The position numbers and the translations under genes were made by a program. Of a stretch of DNA of 50,381 nt, positions 33,759 through 43,932 are shown piece after piece; position 1 is the stretch's first letter, and the number at the start of each line of letters is the position of its first letter. Origin of the DNA: a virus. Under the pieces are notes generated by a model. The model was given only the letters and a program-made list of their open reading frames with translations, was not told where the DNA came from and did no database searches. The stretch spans positions 1-50,381 of the IMG/VR virus record IMGVR_UViG_3300008954_000076. One strand, given 5' to 3'.

Positions 33759-34931
33759 ATGTCTTCTTTTGCTTATACCAAAAATCCAACTCCGTTTAGT
33801 TTCTTCGATACTGATACAGATTTTCAGCAAGAAGCTGATGCTGTAGTTTCCTTTGTTAAGAGGAAATTAGGTGATGATATTCTAAGCGTTGAGTTGACAA
33901 AGAAACAGATGTGGGCTTGTCTAGAAGAGTCATTCCTAGAATACGGTCGCATAATCAATCAAGCAGACGCTAAATCTCAATTAAGCAATCTTTTAGGGTA
34001 CGCCACCGGAAGTAACAAGACCGGCCTTTTCCCCAAGCAGAATCTTGAATTTTTGCTCCGAATGGCAGAACCTTATTCTATGGAGGCTGGTATTGGAGGT
34101 TCTTATAACGAGGTTTCCGGCTCGATTCAGCTTGCATATAAGAAGCAAGACTACAACATCTACAATAGTCTGAAAGACTCTGCTGGGAATCTTATCGTCT
34201 CAAGCAGTAAAAATTCTCCCCGAACGAAGATGAGGATTAAAGAAGTATTTCACTTCAGTCCGCAAGCTGCGTATAGGTTTTTTGATACCACATCAGCTGT
34301 CAATTATCTTAATAACGAATTTAGCTTTGAGTCTTTTACACCAGAGACTATTTTTTACGTTCTTCCGGTTTTCGAAGATGTTTTAAGAGCTGGTCAAATG
34401 GACATTTCTAATCGTGTTAGGAAATCGAATTATTCTTATCGAGTGATTGGTGAGAATATTCGTATTTATCCAATGCCAACTCAAACAACTGGTTCTAGCG
34501 CGATGAAATTATGGATACGAGTTGCGTTTGCTCCCGACCCGTACGACCCAGACATTAAAGATGACACGATTTATGGCGTCTCTAATTTGTCGAATGTTCC
34601 GTTCGGTCGCATGAAATATAGCAAAACAAATTCTGTTGGCAGACAATGGATTCGTCAGTACTGTCTTGCATTATGTACAGAATTATTGGGCGCAGTCCGT
34701 TCAAAGTTTGCTACGGTCCCTATCCCGTCTGGCGATCTGCAGTTAAATGGCTCAGATTTGGTGTCACAGGGAAGAGAAGACCAGACACGTTTAAGAGACC
34801 AGTTGGTTGAGCTGTTAGATAGTTTAACATACAGCGCATTGCTTGAGGGTCAAGCAACAGACGCAGAAAATATCATGAGGGCGTTAAAGCACATGCCGAT
34901 GCCGCTAGGCAAATCAATAATCATAAAGTGA
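33759..34931 (+). CDS. Putative neck / head-completion protein (gp13-like position), 390 aa
   Basis: ATG 33759 behind AGGGTG (33749-33754). The N-terminal ~70 residues hold the segment VVSFVKRKLGDDILSVELTKKQMWACLEESFLEYG, quoted here only in part as FVKRKLGDDILSVELTKKQ, which I associate with a conserved structural family of T4-like marine phages. The middle is beta-rich, with FHFSPQAAYRFFDT and the Tyr-rich strand NYSYRVIGENIRIYP. The C-terminal ~60 residues are helical. It follows the capsid genes and precedes proteins resembling gp14 and gp15. A neck role equivalent to T4 gp13 is therefore likely, but this is assigned by position and general likeness. Confidence 0.62.
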   Translation: MSSFAYTKNPTPFSFFDTDTDFQQEADAVVSFVKRKLGDDILSVELTKKQMWACLEESFLEYGRIINQADAKSQLSNLLGYATGSNKTGLFPKQNLEFLLRMAEPYSMEAGIGGSYNEVSGSIQLAYKKQDYNIYNSLKDSAGNLIVSSSKNSPRTKMRIKEVFHFSPQAAYRFFDTTSAVNYLNNEFSFESFTPETIFYVLPVFEDVLRAGQMDISNRVRKSNYSYRVIGENIRIYPMPTQTTGSSAMKLWIRVAFAPDPYDPDIKDDTIYGVSNLSNVPFGRMKYSKTNSVGRQWIRQYCLALCTELLGAVRSKFATVPIPSGDLQLNGSDLVSQGREDQTRLRDQLVELLDSLTYSALLEGQATDAENIMRALKHMPMPLGKSIIIK

Positions 34932-34941
34932 GTAGTATAAG

Positions 34942-35616
34942 ATGGCACGACTTTTCATAACTCCTCGAGAGCAAGACCTGATATCAGATATTACAAAAGA
35001 GCTGATAAAAGACGTTGTCGGTCAAAAGATATACTACTACTCTATTCGCACCGACGTTACTAAGATTCACGATATATACGAAGAAGCAGTAGACAAATAT
35101 TTCAATCCACCGATCGAGATTGACGCGCAGGTAGCTTGGGAACCCCAAGCAGTATCAACCGGTCGATTTGGGAGTGAAAATCTTTATACAACAGAAGCAT
35201 ATCTGCACTACAAAGATTTGATCGACAAAGACATTGATGTTCAGGAGGGTGATTATTTTTCATACGGTGAAACATTCTTCGAAATTACTTCAATCACATG
35301 GCAGTCCAATATTTATGGCGAGATTGAATATATGACTGGGGTGAAGCTGCTTGGGAAGCAAGCCAGAAAAGGTCTTATTGATAAGGAACCACACGGCCCG
35401 ACAGATGAGGGATATTATCCTGGAGATCCAGATGCGATTCAGAGAACGTTTATTCAGCAGAGGGGCTTCGCTGAAATTGATGGAGAAGCGACAGGAGACA
35501 CCAGGGCTTTGATTGAGCAGGGAAAACTCCAATTACCACCCGAACCGGCACCGGCTGAGGTTTCTCCAGAGGGATCCCCCGGTGAAATAAGTTCTTCATT
35601 CTACGACGAGAGTTAA
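34942..35616 (+). CDS. Putative neck / head-tail connector protein (gp14-like), 224 aa
   Basis: ATG 34942 lies 10 bases after the previous stop, with only a weak ribosome site. Residues ~25-65 contain VGQKIYYYSIRTD followed by DIYEEAVDKYFNPPIEIDAQV, a pattern typical of small myovirus connector proteins. A beta-rich middle with YFSYGETFFEITSI follows. The last ~60 residues are Pro/Glu/Gly-rich and likely disordered. The length is near T4 gp14 (256). In T4, gp13 and gp14 seal the filled head and form the surface where the tail attaches, and the gene order here matches that. The assignment is by pattern and context, without alignment. Confidence 0.62.
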   Translation: MARLFITPREQDLISDITKELIKDVVGQKIYYYSIRTDVTKIHDIYEEAVDKYFNPPIEIDAQVAWEPQAVSTGRFGSENLYTTEAYLHYKDLIDKDIDVQEGDYFSYGETFFEITSITWQSNIYGEIEYMTGVKLLGKQARKGLIDKEPHGPTDEGYYPGDPDAIQRTFIQQRGFAEIDGEATGDTRALIEQGKLQLPPEPAPAEVSPEGSPGEISSSFYDES

Positions 35617-35617
35617 T

Positions 35618-36940
35618 ATGGCAACACGATATTCTATAACCAAGGGTGCGTACGAGAGAGTTGAAACTGGCTACACGAATGAGGATGTTGCCGATGATTT
35701 CTTTATGCCGTCATGTACGATCGAAGATGTAGATAGAGGAGTTTTTAATCTCTTCAATAAAGAGCTTCCATTATTTTATAAGCGCAAAGACCAGCTTAAA
35801 CGAGTTCCAGTTATTTTCGCAACAGGTGAACGTTTTGCGTTATTAGCTAGAAATAGGCCCCTTAGAGATAAGGCTGGTGCATTGATACTACCACTCATAT
35901 CTGTGATTAGAACTGGTATCGATCAAGAAAGTGCAAAGGGAGCCGCACAATTTCAGGGTGGACCGATAACAGTAAAAGTTAGGTTAAGCAAAGACGATTT
36001 AAGATATCAGCGTCTTAAAAATAATCATCTATTTAAGAATTCGGATGAAATAGTTATTAGTGCATACGATAAACTTGCTGATGGAGACGGTGGCGGAACT
36101 ACAGGCGGCCGCCTGGCTACAAGAAGAGCAGCTCCACCTGTTTCTGTATCTAGTCGTCTTGGGACTGTATTAACGCCGTCAATATCAAGTAACCTAATCG
36201 AAACCATTCAAATTCCACCGATCAAGCAATACACGGCATCATATGAAATAACTTTCTGGACACAGTACACGCAAGAAATGAATTCTCTCATTAATGTAAT
36301 GATGAACGGATATGTCGAAAATAGAAGAAGAACATTCGTGATTGAGACTGAAGACGGCTATCGATTTACTGCATTTGTCGACGCCGCGTTAACACCGCAG
36401 AATAATTTTGATGATTTTACAGACGTAGAAAGATTAGTCAAGTATAGCTTCTCGATGAGCGTTGCTGCTTATATGGTGGCTGCCCAAGAGCCCGGCATGC
36501 CCGTGCCATTCAGGCGAACCGTTTCGTCTCCAGACGTTTCGTTCGACGCTTCTCAAACCATCGGTGGTGTTCCTACTGGTCCCCCACCCGCTGGAATTCC
36601 TTCCGGAAACCCTGCTGACTGGATTTTAACAGACATCATGCCTTTAGATGAGGGAGTGCCCCCAGCGGGAATTGGCGTAGGAACCGGAATAATTACTGGC
36701 TTTCCAGGTACTCCCACATTAGAGATCGGAGGACAGTCTGCAGCCAATATTGCTGGCTCAACGAGTTTAACGCGTCCGACGACTATAATTACAAATATCA
36801 ACCCTTTTACAGGGGAGAAGGAGCACATCGAAATTATAATTTCTAGTGCAGACCCGAAGAACGGAGAGGCTGTTTTTAAGTTTAGTAAGAAGTCCCCAAG
36901 TGGCATTGCTATTGATCTTGGAAAACTCCTTAAAGATTGA
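35618..36940 (+). CDS. Putative tail completion / sheath stabiliser protein (gp15-like), 440 aa
   Basis: ATG 35618 follows the previous stop by one base. Residues ~185-280 contain IQIPPIKQYTASYEITFW, YTQEMNSLINVMM and DVERLVKYSFSMSVAAYMV. This alternation of strands and a helix resembles T4 gp15-type tail terminators, which cap the tube and sheath and bind the neck. A Gly-rich loop (GDGGGTTGG) lies near 155-163, and a Pro/Gly-rich low-complexity segment occupies ~315-385 before a small beta C-terminus. It is longer than T4 gp15 (272). The position right before the sheath genes supports the call. It could alternatively be another structural protein of the same region. Confidence 0.55.
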   Translation: MATRYSITKGAYERVETGYTNEDVADDFFMPSCTIEDVDRGVFNLFNKELPLFYKRKDQLKRVPVIFATGERFALLARNRPLRDKAGALILPLISVIRTGIDQESAKGAAQFQGGPITVKVRLSKDDLRYQRLKNNHLFKNSDEIVISAYDKLADGDGGGTTGGRLATRRAAPPVSVSSRLGTVLTPSISSNLIETIQIPPIKQYTASYEITFWTQYTQEMNSLINVMMNGYVENRRRTFVIETEDGYRFTAFVDAALTPQNNFDDFTDVERLVKYSFSMSVAAYMVAAQEPGMPVPFRRTVSSPDVSFDASQTIGGVPTGPPPAGIPSGNPADWILTDIMPLDEGVPPAGIGVGTGIITGFPGTPTLEIGGQSAANIAGSTSLTRPTTIITNINPFTGEKEHIEIIISSADPKNGEAVFKFSKKSPSGIAIDLGKLLKD

Positions 36941-37014
36941 TAGGTCGATATAAGACATTTAGGCATCGTACGAAATAGTTATTTGTGACAAAGAAGATCC
37001 AGGAGACCCAACTC

Positions 37015-40000
37015 ATGGCAGAGCAAACATTTAGATCCCCAGGTTTTTTCGAGCGTGAAATTGACGCTACAGCGAGAACAACCGAAATAGTAGGTGTACC
37101 AGCAGGTGTTGTTGGTACAGCAGAAAAAGGTCCTGCCTTCGTACCAGTAACGGTAGGGAGCATGACTGACTTCATTAACAAGTTTGGTGATATTGATACG
37201 AACAGATTCGGTCCATACGCAGTCCAGGCTTTCTTGAGCAACAAGACTGCCCTAACATACATGAGAGTGTTGGGCGCTGGCGCTAATGAAACAACTACCG
37301 ATCTTAACAATACCCTCAAGTATGGAACAGTAAAGAACGCAGGGTTTAAGATAGCACCCAAGCTTTCTCAATGGAACATTGACAAACTTGGAGCAGTTAC
37401 AGACGGACAATATTCAGATAGTTGTGTCCAATTCCTTGTTGCGAGGCACTACGTATCAGCATCAGCTGACTATTCCTTCCCACAGTTCGTGGATAACCCA
37501 TCATTCAATTCGAGCGGTGGAGACACAGTAAACCTTGTTCGAGCAGTCATGTTCACCGCGTCTGGTAGCCGGATGCAGATTATGGATGTACCGAATACTT
37601 CGAATACAGCAGAGGCCTGGTCTAACACGCTTGATTCTCTTGCCAGAGTTCAGAGATCTACGAACAACAAGTATTTTGGGCTGGTCGTTTCTTCCTCACG
37701 AGGCGGAGCTTACACAAACGAAATTAATAGTCTTCCTGGTGTTCGAATCATGACAGCATCGCTTGATCCTTCTGATGAAGCGTATATTACAAATGTCCTG
37801 AATACCGATCCCCTTAAGTTTTATGAGCACCAGCATCTGCTGTATCTTGACTTTGCTGTTGAAGATGAGCTAGCTAGTATCGATCAAAGTTCAAGTCCGG
37901 ATGTGTATCCCGTTGGATTACTTTCTGGTTCTACCTCTAATCTGGCGAATGCGCTAGCCGGCGCCGATAGATATGCACTATCTTCATTCGGCCGCTTTGA
38001 CACGAGATACGCCACAGCACGAACACCCCAGATATTCTCGCAGCCTTACGGTGGGCAAGAATACGCTCTTATGTACTTTGAGTCTCTTTCCGATGGAACA
38101 TATGGAAATGATAAGGTAAAGATCACCATTGGTAACCTGCGGGCTTCCACGAATGACAATTATCCTTATCCTGAGTTTGAAGTCCAGGTACGAAGATTTG
38201 ATGATTCCGACTTACAGCCTCAGGTTTTAGAGACGTATCCCGCGTGTAATCTTGATCCTTCATCCGAGAACTTCGTTGCAAGAAAAATTGGCGATTACAA
38301 AGCTCGTTATAACTTTGACGCTGATAATGACGCTGAAAAGAGAATTGTCGTAACAGGTCGTTATCCCAATCTTTCAAACTTCGTTAGAGTTGTGATCGCT
38401 GATAAGGTCTACAAGCGTGATGTTCCAAAGAACGCATGTCCTTTCGGCTTCAATGGTGTACCAGTTATTAAGACAAATGATACCTTGACTGATGGTCTTT
38501 CTCGACTTGAGGTTAATGGCGTCATATATGGTAACACAAAAACAACAGACGCCTCTGCTGCTGACCCCAACCCTGGACGACTTTGGGGTGACGGGGTTCG
38601 CTCCCCATTAACGGGATCGATTGTTCCTCCACTGCCGTATCGCTTTAAGCTTACACGTGGAGCTGTAAAGAACAATTACTCTGGGTTCAGTGGCGACCCC
38701 AGCTCTACGGAAATTGTTGATAAACGATTGAACTGGGGTGTTAAGTGGTCTAGATGTCCAGAGACTGGAAGCATGACTAATGCTAATCTTGATGTTAACG
38801 CTTCGTCGATCCCTAACCCGTTGATTAAGTCATACGGTAAGTTCCAGGGCATCATGAAGTTGGATACGTTGGTTTCTGGTTCTGGGGCCGATGCGTTCAA
38901 TGGTAATAAGTTCACGCTCGCAAGAGTTGCTCTGGCAGAGATTGGCTCTAATGCCGCAACACTTCTCCAATATATAACTGCTTCTGCTACCGATAGCATC
39001 AAGGAAGCTTGCTACTTAAGAGAAGCTGTTCCCGATTCTCAGAATTATTCTATTCTAGATCCTGATAAGTCGAATTACTATCGCGTTTCACTTGCGACCC
39101 TAATTCAGTCTAGCTCGGTTAAGTTCAACAGGTTTACTTCGTATACTGCGTTCAACGTTCCGTTCTACGGCGGATTTGATGGTGTGAATATTCTTGATAA
39201 AGACATGTACTATATGACAGATAGGGCCAGCTCCACCGACGCTAGCTCTGGTGGTCTTACTGGAAAGGCTTCTGATGAGTTCAAGGCCTCTACAATCGGA
39301 ATGGCATCTAACCCAGCTGGTGATGGTCGACTTAACAATAGCATCGCTGCATATCGTAAAGCTGCCGAGATTATGACGGACGCTACGACTACTAGAATTA
39401 ATATTCTTGCGATTCCTGGAATCAGAGATTCATTCGTTACAGATTGGGCGGCTGAGAAGACTAGAGACTATTCTATGGCGATGTATGTTATGGATATTCC
39501 TGCATGGACAGAGAGCGAAACACGCCTCTTCGGTATGGAAGATAGTTCATTGATCGCTAGCGCGTCTTACTCTGTACCTGATGTTAGAGAAACAGCAGAA
39601 CAGTTCGAGAGCAGAGTGTTCGACAACAACTACACTGCGACATACTTCCCTGACGTCTTTATTACAGACTCTAATACAAGCTCGAAGGTTCAGGTTCCCG
39701 CTTCCGTCGCGGTTATGCAGGCGCTTGGATATAACGATAAGGTAGCTTATCCATGGTTCGCACCCGCCGGCTTCAATCGAGGCGGTCTAGGGATTGTAAG
39801 TAATACTGAGGTAAGACTTTCAGCGGCTGACAGAGATGATCTTTATGATGCACGAATTAATCCGATTGCTAACTTCTCGGATGGAAGCTTCGTTATCTTT
39901 GGTCAGAAGACATGTCAAATGGCGAAGTCTGCTCTTGACAGAGTGAATGTTAGAAGAATGCTACTTGAAGTCAAGAGACAAGTTGTGGGCGTTGCAGACA

Positions 40001-40251
40001 GATTATTGTTTGAGCCCAACACAGATGCTACAAGGGCACGTTTTATCAATCAAGTTACTCCGCTACTTGCCACGATCCAATCACAACAAGGGATTGAATC
40101 CTTCCAGGTGGTCATGGATGGTTCAAATAATTCAGTGGAAGATGTTGAGAACAATCGCTTGAATGGTCGCATCGTCGTCGTACCGACAAGAGCAATCGAA
40201 TTTATTGCGATTGATTTTATCATAACAAACAGCGGCGTATCGTTTGACTAA
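37015..40251 (+). CDS. Tail sheath protein, first copy (T4 gp18-like)
   Basis: ATG 37015, with AGGAG (37001-37005) 9 bases upstream, is preferred to an in-frame GTG at 36985, giving 1078 residues, much longer than T4 gp18 (659). The N-terminus starts with the sheath pattern FRSPGFFEREID and VGVPAGVVGTAEKGPAFVPV. The C-terminal core has the features that interlock subunits: YPWFAPAGFNRGGLG, then LDRVNVRRMLLEVKRQV, LLFEPNTDATRARF and a final strand FIAIDFIITNSG. The enlarged middle (~100-800) is probably a set of protruding domains. The sheath surrounds the tube and contracts to drive it into the host. A second complete sheath gene follows 35 bases later. Confidence 0.93.
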   Translation: MAEQTFRSPGFFEREIDATARTTEIVGVPAGVVGTAEKGPAFVPVTVGSMTDFINKFGDIDTNRFGPYAVQAFLSNKTALTYMRVLGAGANETTTDLNNTLKYGTVKNAGFKIAPKLSQWNIDKLGAVTDGQYSDSCVQFLVARHYVSASADYSFPQFVDNPSFNSSGGDTVNLVRAVMFTASGSRMQIMDVPNTSNTAEAWSNTLDSLARVQRSTNNKYFGLVVSSSRGGAYTNEINSLPGVRIMTASLDPSDEAYITNVLNTDPLKFYEHQHLLYLDFAVEDELASIDQSSSPDVYPVGLLSGSTSNLANALAGADRYALSSFGRFDTRYATARTPQIFSQPYGGQEYALMYFESLSDGTYGNDKVKITIGNLRASTNDNYPYPEFEVQVRRFDDSDLQPQVLETYPACNLDPSSENFVARKIGDYKARYNFDADNDAEKRIVVTGRYPNLSNFVRVVIADKVYKRDVPKNACPFGFNGVPVIKTNDTLTDGLSRLEVNGVIYGNTKTTDASAADPNPGRLWGDGVRSPLTGSIVPPLPYRFKLTRGAVKNNYSGFSGDPSSTEIVDKRLNWGVKWSRCPETGSMTNANLDVNASSIPNPLIKSYGKFQGIMKLDTLVSGSGADAFNGNKFTLARVALAEIGSNAATLLQYITASATDSIKEACYLREAVPDSQNYSILDPDKSNYYRVSLATLIQSSSVKFNRFTSYTAFNVPFYGGFDGVNILDKDMYYMTDRASSTDASSGGLTGKASDEFKASTIGMASNPAGDGRLNNSIAAYRKAAEIMTDATTTRINILAIPGIRDSFVTDWAAEKTRDYSMAMYVMDIPAWTESETRLFGMEDSSLIASASYSVPDVRETAEQFESRVFDNNYTATYFPDVFITDSNTSSKVQVPASVAVMQALGYNDKVAYPWFAPAGFNRGGLGIVSNTEVRLSAADRDDLYDARINPIANFSDGSFVIFGQKTCQMAKSALDRVNVRRMLLEVKRQVVGVADRLLFEPNTDATRARFINQVTPLLATIQSQQGIESFQVVMDGSNNSVEDVENNRLNGRIVVVPTRAIEFIAIDFIITNSGVSFD

Positions 40252-40286
40252 TATAGTTAGGAAAAGAATACAGGAGATTATTTCAA

Positions 40287-43200
40287 ATGGCTGAACTTAC
40301 ATTTAAGAGCCCGGGCGTTTCTACCAGAGAAATAGACCTTTCCGGTCCAACATCAGTGGGACCCTCGGGAACACCTGCCGGAGTCATTGGCATGGCTGAT
40401 CAGGGACGTGCTTTCGTTCCGATTACAATGGCAACTTTTGCCGATTTTATTGCTGAATTCGGCAATACAGACGGTACAAAATTTGGGCCGATGGCTATGA
40501 GGCAATGGCTGACATATGCTCAGGCTGGAACCTACTTGCGTACGCTTGGTATCGGTGACGGTAAGAAGCGTAATACAAACGGTTCTGTTACTAATGCCGG
40601 CTTCACCGTCGGTCAGCAGCTGCCAAAGGCGAATGGAATCCTTGGACAAAATGCTTTTGCTGGAACAGCACCAGCGGCGACGCAGAACGGCGGCTTGGGA
40701 AGAACTTCGTTCCTCGCGGTTTGTATGGCAGAACAGAACAGTTCGGGCCTCTTCACAAACGCTGGTCTTAAGGCATCACAACCCGTCCTTCGAGGGGTCC
40801 TTATGGCTCCTTCTGGAGTACTACCAGCGTTAAGCGCTTCAAGAGCGACAACAACTGGTTTTCATGGCGGCGGAAATTTCAGTGGTAATAACACTCCGCT
40901 TGGATCTCCTACGGCTCTTAATTACGCTTGCAGAGAATCATTCGGTTCCGCGGCAGGAGACGATGCGGGTTCAACTCTGGGTGCTGTTGATATCGCTGGT
41001 GGAAAGCAGGAGTTTGTGCTTCTATTAAATGGTCATACTCACACTGATTCATATCCTACAGTAATAACTGCGTCTTTTGATCCTCTTGCCCCCAACTATT
41101 TTGCGAACGTATTAAATACTGATCCGACGTTATCCCAGAAAGCTGGTCACCTTCTATACGCTCACTACGACATCTTCCCCAACATGGCAGTCCCGACAGG
41201 TTCGGCGCTAATGTCCTACAATTACAACCCCACCGTTAATGGAACTATTGCTGGGAAGAGTATAAAGTATGAAGATATCGCATTCCTCGTAACTTCGTCA
41301 GCAGGACGTGGAGCTGGGTCTGCAACGATCCCTGACTTTGAAGGGTTTAGTGATCGTTTCCGGACTGCTAAGACTCCGAAGGTTATATCTCAAGCGTTCG
41401 GTGGTAAGCCGAAGGACCTATTTTCTGTGCACTGCCTTGATGATGGTGCGATAGGAAATAAGAGAATTAAGATCTCTATTGAGAATATCGTCAAGTCTAC
41501 CAACATTAACAACAAATTTGGAACGTTCGATCTACTTGTACGTGACTATAACGACACAGACGACCTTCCACAAGTTATTGAGAAGTTCCCCAAGCTTTCT
41601 CTTAATCCTCTAGATGAGAGGTATGTCGCTAGAGTGATCGGTGATTATTATCTTTTCTACGATTTCGACAAGCGTGCCGGTTCACAGAAGCTCGTTGTTG
41701 AGGGATCATACCCCAATAAGTCTAACTACATCCGAATCGATCCAGTTGATGCTCTTGATAAGGGACAGATTCCAGCGACTGCTCTCCCATGCGGTTTCCG
41801 TGGAATTCAACACTTGGTCACATCGGCTTCTGCAATCTTCAAGGTAGACTCTGCGGACTTCGCGGTAGGAATTGGATCATATCCTTCGCTTGGTATTGTG
41901 CAGCCCCCTGTTCCATTCCGTGCTAGCGTTTCTAAGGGTGAAGCACCTAAGAAGAAACTGGCTGGTAATCTTTACTGGGGAGTTCAGTTTGAAAAGAAGA
42001 TGCGCGTCGCAACTCCGAATGAGAGTACAGTGAACGATGCTCAGATGGATTCATTCTCGAAGTACTTCCCCAACTATCACCAGACTTATCGTCCTGCGAT
42101 GGTCGGAGACAATGCTGGAACAGCTGATAGCGGTGGCACCATTCTTGACTCTGATAGATTCAACAACAATAAGTTTACCTTAGAGAATATCCAGGTTATT
42201 ACCACCACGTCTGACCAAGCTGATGCGAATCAGTGGGCAGCTGCTACCTACAAGAGAACGGGTGTGGCCGCCAGCACGATGAATGATATTGACGGAAGCT
42301 CTTCGTCTTCTACAAGGTTGCTTTCTGTATCGAAGGACTTCGGTCTATCCTCAGCAAGAAGATTCTTGAAATATACGTTTATCGCTCAGGGCGGTTTCGA
42401 TGGGTTGAATATCCTCGATAAAGAAAAGGCAACAATGTCTTCAACTGCCTGCAAGAGAGAGATGGACGATTCCAACCAGGGCGAGACAAATGGACCTACA
42501 GTTGCAGCGTATCGTAAGGCTCTAGACATCCTTGAAGAGCGCTCAGACGTGAATATCCAGCTTCTTGCTATTCCAGGTATCCGTCATTCGTCTGTTACTG
42601 ATTACGCGATTACGACTGTTGAGGATCGCTTTGATGCGATGTATCTAATGGATATTGAAGCGCAGAATAATCTAGGTAATATTGTGACTGGTTCTTCCGA
42701 CCTGATTAGCGTGACAAATACTGTGACTGCATTCACGAGTAGAAACTTGGATTCTTCATTCGCAGCAGCGTACTTTCCTGATGTACTGATGACAGAGGTT
42801 GCAACCGGACAGACTGTTGTTGCACCCCCAAGTGTTGCGGTTCTCGGGGCATTTGGTCTCAATGATCAGGTTGCGTATCCTTGGTTTGCCCCCGCTGGCT
42901 TCACCCGAGGAGCACTAAAGAATGTTACCGAAAGTCAAGTAAAGCTTAATAGGACTAACCTCGACGCTCTTTATGATGCTGATATCAATCCTATCACAGC
43001 GTTCCCACAATCTAAGGAAGTTATGGTATTCGGCCAGAAAACATTACTCGCCGCGCAGAGCGCGTTGGACCGAGTTAATGTTCGAAGACTACTCATCGAC
43101 ATTCGTCGTCAGGTAAGAGCGATTGGAAACACATTCCTCTTCGAGCCGAATAGAGAAGCTACCCTAGCAAGATTCTCAGCTGCTGTTAATCCAATATTAG

Positions 43201-43379
43201 GTAGAATTCAGCAGCAGCAGGGCCTTGAAAGATTCAAGGTGCAGATTGATGCAACCACAACCACCCAGGCTGACGTGGAAAATAACACGGTACGAGGTAA
43301 GATCTTCTTACAGCCTGTTCGTTCAGTCGAGTTTATATCACTAGATTTTGTGGTAACTAACGCCGGTATGGACATTTAA
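40287..43379 (+). CDS. Tail sheath protein, second copy (T4 gp18-like paralogue)
   Basis: A second full-length sheath protein (1030 residues) starting at ATG 40287 behind CAGGAG (40271-40276). It matches the first copy at both ends: FKSPGVSTREIDL, then GTPAGVIGMADQGRAFVPI at the start; YPWFAPAGFTRGALKN, LDRVNVRRLLIDIRRQV, FLFEPNREATLARF and FISLDFVVTNAG at the end. The middles share blocks (for example GGFDGLNILDK against GGFDGVNILDK) but diverge widely. All core motifs are intact, so it is not a decaying duplicate. The two proteins may mix in one sheath, occupy different parts of it, or one may serve an accessory role. Confidence 0.92.
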   Translation: MAELTFKSPGVSTREIDLSGPTSVGPSGTPAGVIGMADQGRAFVPITMATFADFIAEFGNTDGTKFGPMAMRQWLTYAQAGTYLRTLGIGDGKKRNTNGSVTNAGFTVGQQLPKANGILGQNAFAGTAPAATQNGGLGRTSFLAVCMAEQNSSGLFTNAGLKASQPVLRGVLMAPSGVLPALSASRATTTGFHGGGNFSGNNTPLGSPTALNYACRESFGSAAGDDAGSTLGAVDIAGGKQEFVLLLNGHTHTDSYPTVITASFDPLAPNYFANVLNTDPTLSQKAGHLLYAHYDIFPNMAVPTGSALMSYNYNPTVNGTIAGKSIKYEDIAFLVTSSAGRGAGSATIPDFEGFSDRFRTAKTPKVISQAFGGKPKDLFSVHCLDDGAIGNKRIKISIENIVKSTNINNKFGTFDLLVRDYNDTDDLPQVIEKFPKLSLNPLDERYVARVIGDYYLFYDFDKRAGSQKLVVEGSYPNKSNYIRIDPVDALDKGQIPATALPCGFRGIQHLVTSASAIFKVDSADFAVGIGSYPSLGIVQPPVPFRASVSKGEAPKKKLAGNLYWGVQFEKKMRVATPNESTVNDAQMDSFSKYFPNYHQTYRPAMVGDNAGTADSGGTILDSDRFNNNKFTLENIQVITTTSDQADANQWAAATYKRTGVAASTMNDIDGSSSSSTRLLSVSKDFGLSSARRFLKYTFIAQGGFDGLNILDKEKATMSSTACKREMDDSNQGETNGPTVAAYRKALDILEERSDVNIQLLAIPGIRHSSVTDYAITTVEDRFDAMYLMDIEAQNNLGNIVTGSSDLISVTNTVTAFTSRNLDSSFAAAYFPDVLMTEVATGQTVVAPPSVAVLGAFGLNDQVAYPWFAPAGFTRGALKNVTESQVKLNRTNLDALYDADINPITAFPQSKEVMVFGQKTLLAAQSALDRVNVRRLLIDIRRQVRAIGNTFLFEPNREATLARFSAAVNPILGRIQQQQGLERFKVQIDATTTTQADVENNTVRGKIFLQPVRSVEFISLDFVVTNAGMDI

Positions 43380-43385
43380 TCCAAG

Positions 43386-43399
43386 AACTATATAGTTAG
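43386..43399 (+). promoter_or_regulatory. Palindromic ATATAGTTAG element before the tube gene
   Basis: A perfect 12-base palindrome (AACTATATAGTT, 43386-43397) lies 25 bases before the tube ATG. Its right half is the ATAGTTAG motif that also occurs before the second sheath gene (40253-40260), with ATAGTTAT before the genes at 33759, 37015 and 45153. It could be a promoter element, a protein site or an RNA feature; its function is unknown. Confidence 0.3.
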
Positions 43400-43422
43400 A
43401 TAAGAACAAGGAGTAAGATAAA

Positions 43423-43911
43423 ATGCCAGAAACACTATCAGTTACCGATATGTTGCCGAACAAGTTTGAGCCCAAAAGAAAATTCAGATGGGTGTTCGCA
43501 ATCGAAGGTATTGACGCATTTTTGATCAAGACGGCCGCTCGTCCCACAATGAACACCGCTGAGGTTGAAATTCCCTTTATTAACTCTACCCGCTTTATTG
43601 CAGGTAAGACGAAGTTCGACGCTCTGTCAGTAACACTACACGATCCTATTGCTCCTTCGGGCGCACAGCAGGTCATGGAATGGGTTCGTACCCACTATGA
43701 GTCTGTATCAGGTCGCGGTGGTTATGCTGACTTTTACAAGCGCGACTGCCAGTTAAAGCTTCTCGATCCCGTAGGGACCGTGGTAGAACTCTGGGATATG
43801 AAGGGTTGTTTCCTCACATCAGCCGGTTTCGGTGATTTGGATTACGGCTCGGAAGACCCTGCTGAAATTGCATTGTCAATCCGTTTTGATAATTGCGTGC
43901 TTCAATACTGA
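43423..43911 (+). CDS. Tail tube protein (T4 gp19-like)
   Basis: A 162-residue tube subunit, almost the same length as T4 gp19 (163). Hallmarks are the N-terminal PNKFEPKRKFRWVFAIEG, the strand-rich core with RPTMNTAEVEIPF (about 41-53) and LSVTLHDPIAPSGAQQVMEW (about 70-89), and the end AEIALSIRFDNCVLQY. Subunits stack as hexameric rings to form the channel through which DNA passes, inside the sheath encoded just upstream. AAGGAG (43408-43413) precedes the ATG. It ends the tail-shaft operon, with a strong terminator 22 bases beyond the stop. Confidence 0.95.
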   Translation: MPETLSVTDMLPNKFEPKRKFRWVFAIEGIDAFLIKTAARPTMNTAEVEIPFINSTRFIAGKTKFDALSVTLHDPIAPSGAQQVMEWVRTHYESVSGRGGYADFYKRDCQLKLLDPVGTVVELWDMKGCFLTSAGFGDLDYGSEDPAEIALSIRFDNCVLQY

Positions 43912-43932
43912 TCATTACATTTACTTCCTATT

